A DNA stretch of 64,000 bases from CAYQNU01 sp964419055 (GCA_964419055.1 CAYQNU010000015.1:47450-111449), one strand, 5' to 3'; positions 43,813-53,530 are shown, counted from the stretch's first letter. Numbers and translations are program-made. The notes: generated by a model not told the origin, from the letters alone.

Positions 43813-44418
43813 TCATTTAAAATCCATAACCGAATTTTTGCCATACTTTTTGTGAGGTTGTATCGACACACCGACTAATGTATACTTTGCATCTAGCATT
43901 ATTTTCCTATGTCCTAAATTTTTAACGCCCTCATCAACTAACAATTGATAAATATGATAAAATCCTTCATCTTTAGCATTATAACTACAACATTCGGCTG
44001 AAAAACCATATTTACATTTTTTCCTTTTGTGACCAATTAAACCCTTAACACCAGCCTCTTTTGCCCAGCATAATGCTAATTCATACATTGTTTTGTCTGG
44101 CTGAAGTACTCCTATGGGTTTCATTTTCTTTAAATGGCTCATCAACGATTTTACATAACTATTTGATTTATATTTAGAGCCATATTTAACATTCGAATAA
44201 AAAACTACCACTTCATAAAACTTAGCAGGATTGATCCGTGCCAAATTCAACCAAATCACCATATTTTTCTCTTCTTCTGTAAAATACTCAATCGAATTGA
44301 CCGTATTTGCGGTGTTGATTTCACTCTCTGAAAAATAATCTTTCATTTCAGGGTACTGCGCACAAAATGATGAGATTAATAATAAGAAACTAAAACATAA
44401 AATAAATCTATTTATCAT
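43813..44418 (-). CDS. exported CAP-domain (SCP/PR-1) protein
   Basis: 201 residues with a signal peptide (MINRFILCFSFLLLISSFCA). The CAP domain shows MVIWLNLARINPAKFYE, ALCWAKEAGVKGLIGHKR and GVKNLGHRKIML, in which the conserved His and Arg positions of the cysteine-rich secretory family are present (GHR). Cysteines in CKYGFSAECCSY may form disulphides. Exported by Sec; role in the periplasm or at the cell surface unknown. Confidence 0.85.
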   Translation of the reverse strand: MINRFILCFSFLLLISSFCAQYPEMKDYFSESEINTANTVNSIEYFTEEEKNMVIWLNLARINPAKFYEVVVFYSNVKYGSKYKSNSYVKSLMSHLKKMKPIGVLQPDKTMYELALCWAKEAGVKGLIGHKRKKCKYGFSAECCSYNAKDEGFYHIYQLLVDEGVKNLGHRKIMLDAKYTLVGVSIQPHKKYGKNSVMDFK

Positions 44419-44453
44419 AATTACGGTATAACTCTTTTATTTAATAAAGTAAC

Positions 44454-45599
44454 TTATTTATTGTTCATTAGCATGTTTTCAAAAACACTTGAGACACTAT
44501 TTTTAGAGAGCATTTCTTTAATATTAAAGGCAATTCTTTCAAAATTGAACGTATTTTTTTCTAATATTATTTGTTCCATTTTTGCTGTCAACTCTTTTAC
44601 ATTATTAACCTCCACCAAATATCCATTTTGCGCAGGTACAATAAATTGTTCAGGACCACCACAACGAGTTGAAATCACAGGGACTCCGCTTAATAAAGCT
44701 TCAGCTGTAACCATTGAGTAGGTTTCAAAATAGCTGTTTACAATTACCGTATCAATGGTTGGTAAAATCTCTAACACCTCTTGATTAGATTTCCTACCAA
44801 AAAACCTTACGTGATCAAATAAGCCCAATAAATTAATTTGATTTTCTAAATCACCTTTACACTCGCCATCACCAATAATAATTAATTGTGAAAGCAATAA
44901 TGGATGTAGGATTCTAAAATCATTATAAGCAGCAATTATTCCCGAAATATTCTTAACTTCATCTACTAAATCAGCTATTACTCCAAAAGTAAAAACCTCA
45001 TTAAATGCCACTTTTATCGATTTGTTTTCTATAACATTAGATACAATACTTATGTCTTGTGTAACGCCCTTTTCTATTAACGATTTTTTTAAAGAGCTTC
45101 CCACAACAAAAATATGACGGCATTTATTCATTCTTTTAAGAATTGAATTCCTTGTGAAAAAAGGTATTTTATCAAATCTTCAATCTATAAATCCAGACCA
45201 GTGTTCAGATAAAAAAACAGGTTTTGAAGGGTAAAATTTATGCGCAATCCATAACGAAACTTCGGCAACATGACACATAACATAATCAGGAGATTTAGTC
45301 ATTTTCATGACCTCCTCAATTCCCTTTCTAATGGCTTTTTGTCTGGTTCTTAGAGATAAATACTTATGCGTTGTATTCTCTGAATACAACACTATAATTT
45401 CGGTTGAATGTTTGTTTTTTTTAACCTCTATTTCAATTGTTTTTGATTTATAATTATGAACAGGAATAAGAGCTAAAACGATATTTTCTGAAAAGCCAAA
45501 GCCTTTTTCTATATGTTTTTGAATAAAAACGCCTAATTGCTCATCAAACTTATTAGGATACCAAGTAGTAATGTGCAATATGACAGGTTTTATACCCAT
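44454..45599 (-). pseudogene. GT4 glycosyltransferase gene interrupted by an in-frame TGA
   Basis: A single reading frame of 382 codons would encode a GT4 glycosyltransferase, but codon 140 is TGA (45180-45182). The N-terminal part reads MGIKPVILHITTWYPNKFDEQ (typical GT4 start) to KPVFLSEHWSGFID; after the stop the same frame continues RFDKIPFFTRNSILKRMNKCRHIFVVGSSL, exactly the expected connection, and ends with the donor loop NSYFETYSMVTAEALLSGVPVISTRCGGPEQF. No frameshift is needed. The downstream part could start at 45131 with MNKCRH. Nonsense mutation, sequencing error, or true readthrough are the options. Confidence 0.8.
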
Positions 45600-45727
45600 A
45601 GATTAACAAAAAGCTTTGAATACAAAATTAAGCTAATAAATTAGTTTTTCAGGCAACTTTATAAAAAATACTTACGTCTTTAAGAATATAAAATTAACGA
45701 TTTAGTAACAAGCGTTTAATTTTTTAA

Positions 45728-45735
45728 TAACTTTG
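45728..45735 (+). promoter_or_regulatory. -7 promoter element TAACTTTG
   Basis: TAACTTTG matches the consensus 24 bases before the ATG at 45760 of the CotH/T9SS gene. It contains the TTG at 45733 that might otherwise be called as a start codon. Confidence 0.5.
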
Positions 45736-45759
45736 ATACTTAATTATGAAAATCAACCA

Positions 45760-48300
45760 ATGATTAATTTTTACACTTTTTGGAAAAAACTATTAGTTGC
45801 GATACTCATTGTTTTTTCTTTTCAATCAAAACATGCTCAAGTAGTTATCAATGAATATTCTGGCGCTAATGTTTCCCAACATACGGATGGATTTGGCGTT
45901 TATGAAGATTGGTTCGAATTATATAATGGCACTGGCGCACCTGTTGATTTAACGGGATGGTACTTATCGGACAAACCCAACAATCCTCAAAAATTCATGA
46001 TTCCATCGGGTATCGTACCTGCAAATGGTTATATATTGGTGTATTGTTCAGGGAGAGCACAAACATTAAGTGGAGCCATTCACACCAATTTCAAACTTAC
46101 ACAAACTCAACCAGAAAGTATCTTATTATCTAACACTGCTGGATCATTAGTTGATGAAATTCAAATGATTCCTTGTCAAACCAATCATTCAAGAGGTAGA
46201 ACTACAAATGGAGCTTCAACTTGGTCATTATTTACATCTCCTACTCAAAATGCAGCGAATACTGGAGCTAAAAATGAATACGCACAAACACCTGTTTTTG
46301 ACGTAACTCCAGGAATTTTATCTGGCCCTGTTTCTTTAGGATTGTCAGTAACTCAACCGGGTCTTTCAATTCGATACACACTTGATGGTTCAACTCCAAC
46401 TGCAGCTTCTACTCTATTCACCACACCCATTAATATTACGGCTAATACCGTTGTAAGAGCGCGCTCATTTTCAACAGATCCTAATACACCAGCTAGTTTT
46501 GTAGAAACCAATACGTATTTAATAAATGTAACGCATACAGTTCCAATCCTTTGTATTACAGGTGACGAAGTAAAAGCTTTGGCTGAAAATACCGCACCTA
46601 ATGCATTTTCGGACAATTTTGATGGATCAATCGAAATGTTTACAGCACAAGGAGTTTTGATTGATGAAGGTATGGGATTTTATAATAAGCATGGAAATGA
46701 TAGTTGGTCTTATCCACAGAGAGGTCTAGATTTTGCCATGCGCGATCAATACGGTTATAACTTTGCTATTCAACATCAGATTTTTAGAGGAAAATCTCGT
46801 GATGAGTTTTCACGATTAATCCTAAAAGCAGCGGCAAGTGATAACTATCCATTTGAAAATGGTGGTGCCCATATTCGTGATGCCTATGTGCAATCGTTGT
46901 CTCAGGTTGGTCAATTAAAATTAGACGAACGTAGCTATGAACCTTGTGTAATGTACGTAGATGGTCAATATTGGGGAGTTTATGAAATGCGAGAAAAAGT
47001 AGATGATAATGACTTCTTGGAATATTATAATGATCAAAAGGAATTGTATGACCAAAGTCCAACTAATGTTCAATTTCTCAAAACATGGGGAGGTACTTGG
47101 TCGGAATTTGGCGGGGCTCAATCTCAAACAGATTGGGACAATTTAAAAAACTTCATATTAACCAACGATATGACTATCGCGGCTAATTTTGATTATGTGG
47201 ATAGTTTATATAATTGGGAAAGTTTGGTGGATTACTTTGTTTTGAATAGCTACATAGTGAGTCAAGATTGGTTAAATTGGAACACTGCTCAATGGAGAGG
47301 TCTCAATCCACTTGGAGATAAGAAAAAATGGCGTTATACTCTTTGGGATATGGATGCCTGTTTTGGGCATTATGTAAATTATACTGGTATACCAGATACC
47401 AGTCCAAACGCTGATCCTTGCAATGCCGAAAATTTACCTGACCCAGGAGGTCAAGGACATACAGAAATGTTGAGTAAACTTATGGACAATGCTATTGTAA
47501 ATCAATATTATATATCTCGCTACATAGATTTATCTAACTCGTTATTCAAATGTGAAACGATGATTGGACATTTAGACAGTTTAGTAGCATTGATTGAACC
47601 CGAAATGGCTCAACACTGCGCCCGTTGGGGTGGTACCGTTGCAGAATGGCAAGATAACGTTCAAGATATTAGAGATTTTATTAATGCTCGTTGTGCCAAT
47701 TTAGGAACGGGTTTAATTGATTGTTATAATTTATCTGGACCTTACGAAATCATTTTTGAAGTAGAGCCGGTAAATTCAGGTCATATTAAAGTGAATTCCT
47801 TGAATTTAGCAAACGAAAGTTACCCGTTTATTGGAACCTATTTTGGTGGAATCGATATACTCTTGGAGGCCACTCCCTTAACCGGGTATAATTTCTTATA
47901 CTGGGAATTATTAGATCCAGTAGATCCAAATACCGATTCTGCTGAAGTAAAATTCCAAGCCACACAGCCACAAACTGTAATAGCTCATTTTGGTACAGAT
48001 GGTGAAGTACCGCCACCCAATTATGAAGGTGTTTTTATTCCAACTGGATTTTCACCAAATAATGACGGACAAAATGACTTTTTACAATTATTTGTTGGAA
48101 AGGATGTAGCTACTTTCAATTTTACTGTATACAATAGATGGGGACAACTTATTTTTGAAACCAACAGTGTTACCAATATTTGGGACGGAAGTTTCAACAA
48201 CACAATGCTCAACAGTGGTGTATTTGTTTATCAAATAGATATAAAATTTACCAATGGTAAAAAAGAAAGAAGAGCCGGAAACATAACCTTGATAAGATGA
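45760..48300 (+). CDS. T9SS-exported CotH-kinase protein with lamin-tail and chitobiase-type domains
   Basis: About 846 residues. A signal peptide (ending SKHAQ) is followed by a lamin-tail-like domain (VVINEYSGANVSQH ... WYLSD), a chitobiase C-terminal-type Ig domain (IRYTLDGSTPTAAS), a CotH-like kinase domain (about 290-610, including MYVDGQYWGVYEMREKVDD and RYTLWDMDACFGHY), and a type B T9SS sorting domain (FIPTGFSPNNDGQNDFLQL through VYNRWGQLIFET to AGNITLIR). CotH kinases phosphorylate proteins; DxD of WDMDA may be in the active site. Its stop overlaps the start of a PorP/SprF gene (ATGA), the pairing expected for type B cargo. Confidence 0.87.
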   Translation: MINFYTFWKKLLVAILIVFSFQSKHAQVVINEYSGANVSQHTDGFGVYEDWFELYNGTGAPVDLTGWYLSDKPNNPQKFMIPSGIVPANGYILVYCSGRAQTLSGAIHTNFKLTQTQPESILLSNTAGSLVDEIQMIPCQTNHSRGRTTNGASTWSLFTSPTQNAANTGAKNEYAQTPVFDVTPGILSGPVSLGLSVTQPGLSIRYTLDGSTPTAASTLFTTPINITANTVVRARSFSTDPNTPASFVETNTYLINVTHTVPILCITGDEVKALAENTAPNAFSDNFDGSIEMFTAQGVLIDEGMGFYNKHGNDSWSYPQRGLDFAMRDQYGYNFAIQHQIFRGKSRDEFSRLILKAAASDNYPFENGGAHIRDAYVQSLSQVGQLKLDERSYEPCVMYVDGQYWGVYEMREKVDDNDFLEYYNDQKELYDQSPTNVQFLKTWGGTWSEFGGAQSQTDWDNLKNFILTNDMTIAANFDYVDSLYNWESLVDYFVLNSYIVSQDWLNWNTAQWRGLNPLGDKKKWRYTLWDMDACFGHYVNYTGIPDTSPNADPCNAENLPDPGGQGHTEMLSKLMDNAIVNQYYISRYIDLSNSLFKCETMIGHLDSLVALIEPEMAQHCARWGGTVAEWQDNVQDIRDFINARCANLGTGLIDCYNLSGPYEIIFEVEPVNSGHIKVNSLNLANESYPFIGTYFGGIDILLEATPLTGYNFLYWELLDPVDPNTDSAEVKFQATQPQTVIAHFGTDGEVPPPNYEGVFIPTGFSPNNDGQNDFLQLFVGKDVATFNFTVYNRWGQLIFETNSVTNIWDGSFNNTMLNSGVFVYQIDIKFTNGKKERRAGNITLIR

Positions 48301-49364
48301 TGAAAGCAATTGTACTTATAGCATCATTTGCTGCAATCCATACGGTTGCACTTGGACAAGATATACATTTTGTACAATCTAATATGACCCCTCAGTTATT
48401 GAACCCTGCTTCGGCTGGGGTTTTTGATGGTTGGGAACGAGTAACTGTAAGCCATCGTCAACAGTGGTTAACATTAGGTGGTCCTTATGTTACCTCTCAA
48501 GTTTCGGCTGATTTAAATTTTTTCAGACAACAAGGAAACAAACAAAAAGCCTATTTAGGTGTTGGAATCAATTTTTTCAACGATATTGCTGGAGATGCCA
48601 AAATGGGAACAAACCAATTCGCACTTTCCTTATCTGGTGTTGTTACCGTGGTTGAGAATCATTCCTTTTCAGGTGGGCTGCAACTAGGCGGTGGACAACG
48701 CAGTGCTCAATTAAACAATCTAACTTGGGGAAATCAATTTAATGGAACAGGTTTCGATAATTCAATTAATGCCAATGAAACCAACAGTTCAACTTCCTTT
48801 TTTTATCCTGATTTAGGAGCGGGTATATACTATAACTTTGACAATTTAAGATCTACTCTTTCTAGAAAAGAAAAACAATCTGTGTATGCTGGTGTAAGTT
48901 ATTTCCATTTAAACAGTCCGAAATTGAAATTTTATAATGGTGCTTCAGACGAACTGACTAAAAAATTGGTCGTTATGGCAGGTGCCGAATTAGATATTCC
49001 CAATACCAAATTTGTAATTGCTCCTAGTATTGTTTATTTTAACCAATCCCCTTCAGAAGAAATATTAGGAACTCTATTAGGGAAATATAGAATAAAAGAA
49101 GGAACAAAGTATACTGGAATCTATAACAACGTCTATGGTACTTTTGGTTTTAGTTATCGTAATAAAGATGCTATAGCTCCAACGTTAGGTATGGAAATGG
49201 GCTCTATTAAGTTTATGCTTTCTTATGAATTCAACATTTCTAAACTCCAATTAACTTCACGAAGTCAGGGTGGGTTTGAAGTAGCCTTTCAATGGCATAA
49301 CTTCCAAAATGCTTTATTCCAAGGAAGAAGAGTTAAAGGATTTAAGAAACCTGGAGGACTGTAA
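48297..49364 (+). CDS. PorP/SprF-family T9SS membrane protein
   Basis: 355 residues with a signal peptide (MMKAIVLIASFAAIHTVALGQ). It follows the PorP/SprF pattern: QDIHFVQSNMTPQLLNPASAGVFDGW, VGINFFNDIAGDAKMGTNQFALSLSG and late barrel strands. It is an outer-membrane protein that assists export or attachment of a specific T9SS cargo. It overlaps the CotH-domain gene by four bases (start ATG in the TGA stop region), so the two are a cargo/partner pair. Confidence 0.92.
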   Translation: MMKAIVLIASFAAIHTVALGQDIHFVQSNMTPQLLNPASAGVFDGWERVTVSHRQQWLTLGGPYVTSQVSADLNFFRQQGNKQKAYLGVGINFFNDIAGDAKMGTNQFALSLSGVVTVVENHSFSGGLQLGGGQRSAQLNNLTWGNQFNGTGFDNSINANETNSSTSFFYPDLGAGIYYNFDNLRSTLSRKEKQSVYAGVSYFHLNSPKLKFYNGASDELTKKLVVMAGAELDIPNTKFVIAPSIVYFNQSPSEEILGTLLGKYRIKEGTKYTGIYNNVYGTFGFSYRNKDAIAPTLGMEMGSIKFMLSYEFNISKLQLTSRSQGGFEVAFQWHNFQNALFQGRRVKGFKKPGGL

Positions 49365-50006
49365 CTACCAAGTTGTAGTCCAAATTGAAAACAAGGTTAT
49401 TATATAAAAGCCACTTATTAGTATTACTAAAAGGTTAATTCGCTGCAAAGTTAATTGATGTTCGTTCGGCTTTATTAGATTTAAAAATCGAGTGTCATCA
49501 ACCAAATCGTTGAGTTTATTATTATTCTCATTTTTATCATAGGTAGCCAATTGCCCTTCAAGTTTTTTCATAAAAAGATACGCAAATAAACCAACGATGG
49601 GTAAAATAAACCAAGAAGGATTTATATCGATTGGAATTATGGTGAGTAGGGTTGCTATTAAAGAATATCCATATACTTTTTGAATATTGGAAACAAGGAG
49701 CTTTTGTCTAAGTATAAACAACCCTAATAACGCCCAAGAAACTAAACTTACATATGAAATAATAGCCACAAAATTTATGTTTAATTCCATCAAAACATCC
49801 TTTAATACTATAAATGGAAGTAATACTAAAAACCAACTTTTGTTTGATTGAAAACTTTTTGTGAAAAAATAAATTGCTACTGCAGGAATGGCCAAGTAAA
49901 TAAAAGGCAAAGGTACTATGAAGTCGCCTAATGTAAAAATATAAAAAACACCATATAAAATGTACGTGAGCAATACTCTAAATACTATTTTTTTTTCTTG
50001 TTCCAT
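49365..50006 (-). CDS. multi-helix membrane protein, unknown function
   Basis: 213 residues with about seven hydrophobic helices (near 8-27, 29-50, 57-73, 76-98, 110-127, 129-145 and 191-211) and a polar loop (146-190: EGQLATYDKNENNNKLNDLVDDTRF). No recognisable family. It sits 38 bases downstream of the voltage-sensor-like gene on the same strand and adjoins the end of the PorP/SprF gene. Confidence 0.65.
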   Translation of the reverse strand: MEQEKKIVFRVLLTYILYGVFYIFTLGDFIVPLPFIYLAIPAVAIYFFTKSFQSNKSWFLVLLPFIVLKDVLMELNINFVAIISYVSLVSWALLGLFILRQKLLVSNIQKVYGYSLIATLLTIIPIDINPSWFILPIVGLFAYLFMKKLEGQLATYDKNENNNKLNDLVDDTRFLNLIKPNEHQLTLQRINLLVILISGFYIITLFSIWTTTW

Positions 50007-50044
50007 TTTATTCGGCCTTCATTTAACTTACCCAAATAGTTAAA

Positions 50045-51031
50045 CTAGGAGTTTTTAACTTGTTGTTTTAATATTTCAATTGAGTCAACCATAATTTCTG
50101 TAACGATGCGTTCCAACTCTTTATTGTTGGTGCTGTAATTTACGGTATCCACCAAAACATCGAAAGACTTTGTAACCAATTCATGAGTTTGAACATCTGA
50201 CAAATCTTGCATCACTTTATCCACTATACTACTCGTAATATCTGCTACAGATGAAGATAGTGCCTTCGAAATTTGTTTTCCAAATAAAGGAACCATTTCC
50301 AAACGTTGCATATCAGCATTTCCTTTTACGGCTTCCGATATTGCTTTTTCTAAATAGACTCTTAGTTCATCTTTATGATTGACATAAATCTCCTTTACGG
50401 CATATTGAATTCTAGAAGCTATCCATATTTCCAAAAGCTCTCTTTTAGGCACTACCACCTCATTCACAATTCTTTGAACCGTTTCATCTCCACTTTTTAC
50501 TTCTTTTTGTATTTGAGACAACACATTTACGGAAACTCGATCAGTAAGAAAATCAATAAATTTGCGAATATTCTTATCTACTATTCTATACCACCAAGTA
50601 TCGGTAATATCTATTATACCTTTTTTTTGCAAACGAATAATTAACGATACTATTCTGAATAATCTCAAAAACCTAAACGAACCAAATGGAATACACCCAA
50701 CAATGTCATACCAATAAACGACAACAAATGTGAGCCAATGATCAAAAGTCTTCTTAAATATGGCTACAATCCATCTCAAAAGAAACTCAGCTAAAAAAAT
50801 GATAACAAAACCCAAATCATATAACAAAAAATCAGGATGGACTTTTTGTGCGTAAAAATCGTGAAACGTGGGTAATACATCTTTAATAAAATTCTTAAAA
50901 AACTGAGCTGTAAATGAAAAATCAAAAACCATCCACAATAAATTAGCCACAATAAGTACTAACATAATGATATCCAGAGTGAGCCAAAATCCTGTTTGGT
51001 TTACGCCTACTTTTTTAAAATTAATCTTCAT
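50045..51031 (-). CDS. voltage-sensor-like membrane protein without a pore
   Basis: 328 residues. Four hydrophobic segments occupy about 15-40, 60-90, 100-115 and 118-140. The last is FRFLRLFRIVSLIIRL, with arginines every three residues like an S4 helix. No S5-pore-S6 follows; instead about 180 mostly helical residues reach the end (VNVLSQIQKEVKSGDETVQRIVNEV...). It thus looks like a voltage-sensor domain linked to a cytosolic effector or oligomerisation region. No named function. The upstream side leads into the 51.1-51.3 kb intergenic region. Confidence 0.7.
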   Translation of the reverse strand: MKINFKKVGVNQTGFWLTLDIIMLVLIVANLLWMVFDFSFTAQFFKNFIKDVLPTFHDFYAQKVHPDFLLYDLGFVIIFLAEFLLRWIVAIFKKTFDHWLTFVVVYWYDIVGCIPFGSFRFLRLFRIVSLIIRLQKKGIIDITDTWWYRIVDKNIRKFIDFLTDRVSVNVLSQIQKEVKSGDETVQRIVNEVVVPKRELLEIWIASRIQYAVKEIYVNHKDELRVYLEKAISEAVKGNADMQRLEMVPLFGKQISKALSSSVADITSSIVDKVMQDLSDVQTHELVTKSFDVLVDTVNYSTNNKELERIVTEIMVDSIEILKQQVKNS

Positions 51032-51137
51032 AAAGTGCCAAAATTAGAGTGCTATTTTTTGTGTTACTTTTCATTATCAAAGACAAAATTATGTTAAAAA
51101 TTTGTTACACGCGTAACTTTTATATTACAGTACGTTA

Positions 51138-51247
51138 TAATGGTTGTAACTGATGATCACCGGAGCGTTTGGTTTCACTTCGATTAAGATCTGGTTATTT
51201 CTGTAAGGTGGGGAAAACCGGCTCGGGATGAGTCGGTTTTCTTTTTT
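51138..51247 (+). ncRNA. candidate small RNA with orphan terminator
   Basis: A patch of clearly higher GC than the surrounding AT-rich gap, ending in a textbook intrinsic terminator (51214-51247). No plus-strand protein gene lies upstream: the nearest genes on the left run the other way, so the terminator must serve a transcript starting within the gap. CACC at 51158-51161 can pair with GGTG at 51207-51210. It does not match tmRNA, SRP RNA or RNase P features. A 6S-like RNA cannot be excluded. 5' end is a guess. Confidence 0.45.
51214..51247 (+). terminator. orphan intrinsic terminator
   Basis: AAAACCG-G-CTC pairs with GAG-T-CGGTTTT (11 pairs including one G-U) around a GGGAT loop, followed by C and six T. 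It is 56 bases before the Kelch gene start. Confidence 0.8.
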
Positions 51248-51302
51248 ATACCTATCTCAATCTTGTTTTTTATGTATTTTTGCTTCAGATTGACTTGAAC
51301 CA

Positions 51303-52640
51303 ATGAAACAGCACTCCCTTTTTATACTTATTACTTTTATCTATACTTGTTTGTGGAATTCAACCAACTACAGCCAAACATTTCAATTACTACCGAAAGC
51401 AGATATGCCCACTCAAATAAGTAATAACGCAGTAACTTATGGGTATAAAAACGGTTTACCCTATTTATTTTCATTTGCAGGAATTGATAATACAAAACTA
51501 TTTAGTGGAATTTCTCTTCAATCTTTTGCTTATGATATTACTAATAATAGTTGGAGTTTATTACCCAACTTGCCTGATACGATGGGCAAAATAGCTGCAT
51601 CAGCAAGTACCATCAATAATAAAATTTATATTGTTGGCGGCTATCATGTACTTTCTAATGGCAATGAAGTAACCAGCAATAAAGTGCATATTTTTGACCC
51701 CGAAACCTCCTCTTTTTTATCGGATGGCCAAAATATACCTACACCCATTGATGATCAAGTGCAATGTGTATGGAGAGATAGTTTACTTTACTGTATTACG
51801 GGGTGGAGTAATTCTGGGAATGTTCCGAATACACAAATTTACAATCCTACTTTAAACTCTTGGCAGGTAGGCACCTCCGTTCCTAACAACAACACATATA
51901 AGTGTTTTGGTGGTTCAGGAACTATTGTTGGAGACACCATTTATTATTATGGTGGTGCTAGCGGAGGTTTTAATTTTCCAGCTGTAAATTTCCTCAGGAA
52001 GGGTGTTATTAACCCTTTAAATCCCACCGAAATTAATTGGTCAAATCCTATTAATATTATTGGATATACCGGCTACAGAACAGCGGCTTTGACTGATTCA
52101 TTTAATTTTGTTTATTTTATTGGAGGCTCTTCAAAGTCCTATAATTACAATGGTCTTGCGTATAGCAACAATGCTGGAGTTGAACCCAATGAAACGATAA
52201 TTACCCTTTCACCAACTTCACTCAATTGGCAAACTGATTTAGTACCCAATTTACCCATGGATTTGAGAGGAATAGCACAATTAGAAAATGGACGTTGTTT
52301 TATAGCAGGAGGTATGGAGTCCAATCAACAAGTAAGCTCTAAAACCTGGGAATTGGTAATTGAGAATACCTCAACTATTGAAAAAATAAAAGGTGAACAA
52401 ATTGAAATTTATCCTAATCCAAGTAATGGAATCCTATTTTTTAAATGGCCTTCAAACCACTCTAATTTGGAGACTATTTTCTTTGAAGTGTATTCAAACG
52501 TTGGTCAATTAATTGAAAGTTTTATAGTGCAAAGAGAAAATCCTTCGGTTGATCTTGGTCATTTGATTGCTGGAATGTACACCATGCGCTTCGTTTCGTC
52601 AAAACAATTCAAAAATATGCCATTTATCATAATTGATTGA
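51303..52640 (+). CDS. T9SS-exported Kelch-repeat protein
   Basis: 445 residues with a signal peptide (MKQHSLFILITFIYTCLWNSTNYSQ). Residues about 30-350 contain Kelch-type propeller blades (NNKIYIVGGYH, DTIYYYGGASGG, RCFIAGGMES). The last 80 residues are a type A T9SS sorting domain (IEIYPNPSNGILFF ... DLGHLIAGMYTMRF). It is therefore exported to the surface or medium through the T9SS. Ligand of the propeller is unknown. Confidence 0.88.
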   Translation: MKQHSLFILITFIYTCLWNSTNYSQTFQLLPKADMPTQISNNAVTYGYKNGLPYLFSFAGIDNTKLFSGISLQSFAYDITNNSWSLLPNLPDTMGKIAASASTINNKIYIVGGYHVLSNGNEVTSNKVHIFDPETSSFLSDGQNIPTPIDDQVQCVWRDSLLYCITGWSNSGNVPNTQIYNPTLNSWQVGTSVPNNNTYKCFGGSGTIVGDTIYYYGGASGGFNFPAVNFLRKGVINPLNPTEINWSNPINIIGYTGYRTAALTDSFNFVYFIGGSSKSYNYNGLAYSNNAGVEPNETIITLSPTSLNWQTDLVPNLPMDLRGIAQLENGRCFIAGGMESNQQVSSKTWELVIENTSTIEKIKGEQIEIYPNPSNGILFFKWPSNHSNLETIFFEVYSNVGQLIESFIVQRENPSVDLGHLIAGMYTMRFVSSKQFKNMPFIIID

Positions 52641-52684
52641 TGAAATAATTATCACCTTTGTACTTTAATTAGAACTTGCGAAAT

Positions 52685-53530
52685 ATGTCAAATCATTCAA
52701 AAATAATCCTTTCACTACTTTTTTTAGGATTTTTTAGTTCATCTTATTGGGGTAACCAGCTTCCCAATTCGGACAGTTCATCTACACGAAAAAAACAAAA
52801 CTTTTATTTGTATTGGGGTTACAACAGAAGCGCATATACTACAAGTGACTTGAGAATGGTAGGTAAAGGATATGATTACACCTTATATGATGTTAGAGCC
52901 AAAGATAAACCCGAAGAATTTGACCCAAAAGTTTATTTCAACATTGCCAAAATAAGTATTCCCCAATTTAATATTAGAGGAGGTTGGGCCATCAATGATC
53001 GTTTATGGCTTTCGGGAGGATATGACCATATGAAATATGTAGTTAGAAATGACCAAACAGTAAAAATTTCAGGTACTATTGATTCTTCAGCTTCGATTCA
53101 ATATGCTGGCACCTATAATCAAAATGATATTGAAATTAAAGGTGATTTTTTAGCTTTTGAACATACCGATGGACTTAATTTTATTTCCTTTGATTTAGAT
53201 TATGTTAGTCCATTATGGCAAAGTAACAATGAAAAATTAAAATTGGAACACCACATTGGCTTATCAACAGGGGTATTATTCCCTAGAACGGATGTACGAA
53301 TTTTTGATGTAAAAGGCCCTAATATATGGAATTTGGCTGGTATAGGTATTGCTGTAAAAAGTCAATTACGATTTTACATTTACAACCATTTTTTTATAGA
53401 TGCTGTTGCTAAAGCAGGACGGATTAACTTGCCGAAAATTCAAACTACGGGCATTGAAGGTGATTGGGCACAACAAAAGTTTTCGTTTATTGAAGGTTTT
53501 TGGGCAATTGGTTATAGGTTTAGTATTTAA
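52685..53530 (+). CDS. exported barrel-like outer-membrane protein, unknown function
   Basis: About 281 residues beginning MSNHSKIILSLLFLGFFSSSYWGNQ (signal peptide). The body has alternating aromatic beta-strands (FYLYWGYNRSAYTTSDLRMVG, FNIRGGWAINDRLWLSGGYDHMKY) that end FIEGFWAIGYRFSI with a C-terminal aromatic pattern of outer-membrane barrels. No named family. The TTG at 52676 is rejected in favour of this ATG, in keeping with the normal signal peptide. It is 45 bases downstream of the Kelch gene. Confidence 0.72.
   Translation: MSNHSKIILSLLFLGFFSSSYWGNQLPNSDSSSTRKKQNFYLYWGYNRSAYTTSDLRMVGKGYDYTLYDVRAKDKPEEFDPKVYFNIAKISIPQFNIRGGWAINDRLWLSGGYDHMKYVVRNDQTVKISGTIDSSASIQYAGTYNQNDIEIKGDFLAFEHTDGLNFISFDLDYVSPLWQSNNEKLKLEHHIGLSTGVLFPRTDVRIFDVKGPNIWNLAGIGIAVKSQLRFYIYNHFFIDAVAKAGRINLPKIQTTGIEGDWAQQKFSFIEGFWAIGYRFSI

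Noticed and set aside
46353..47127. Several antisense open frames within the CotH gene
   Set aside because: Shadow frames with no start context, inside a well-supported coding gene.
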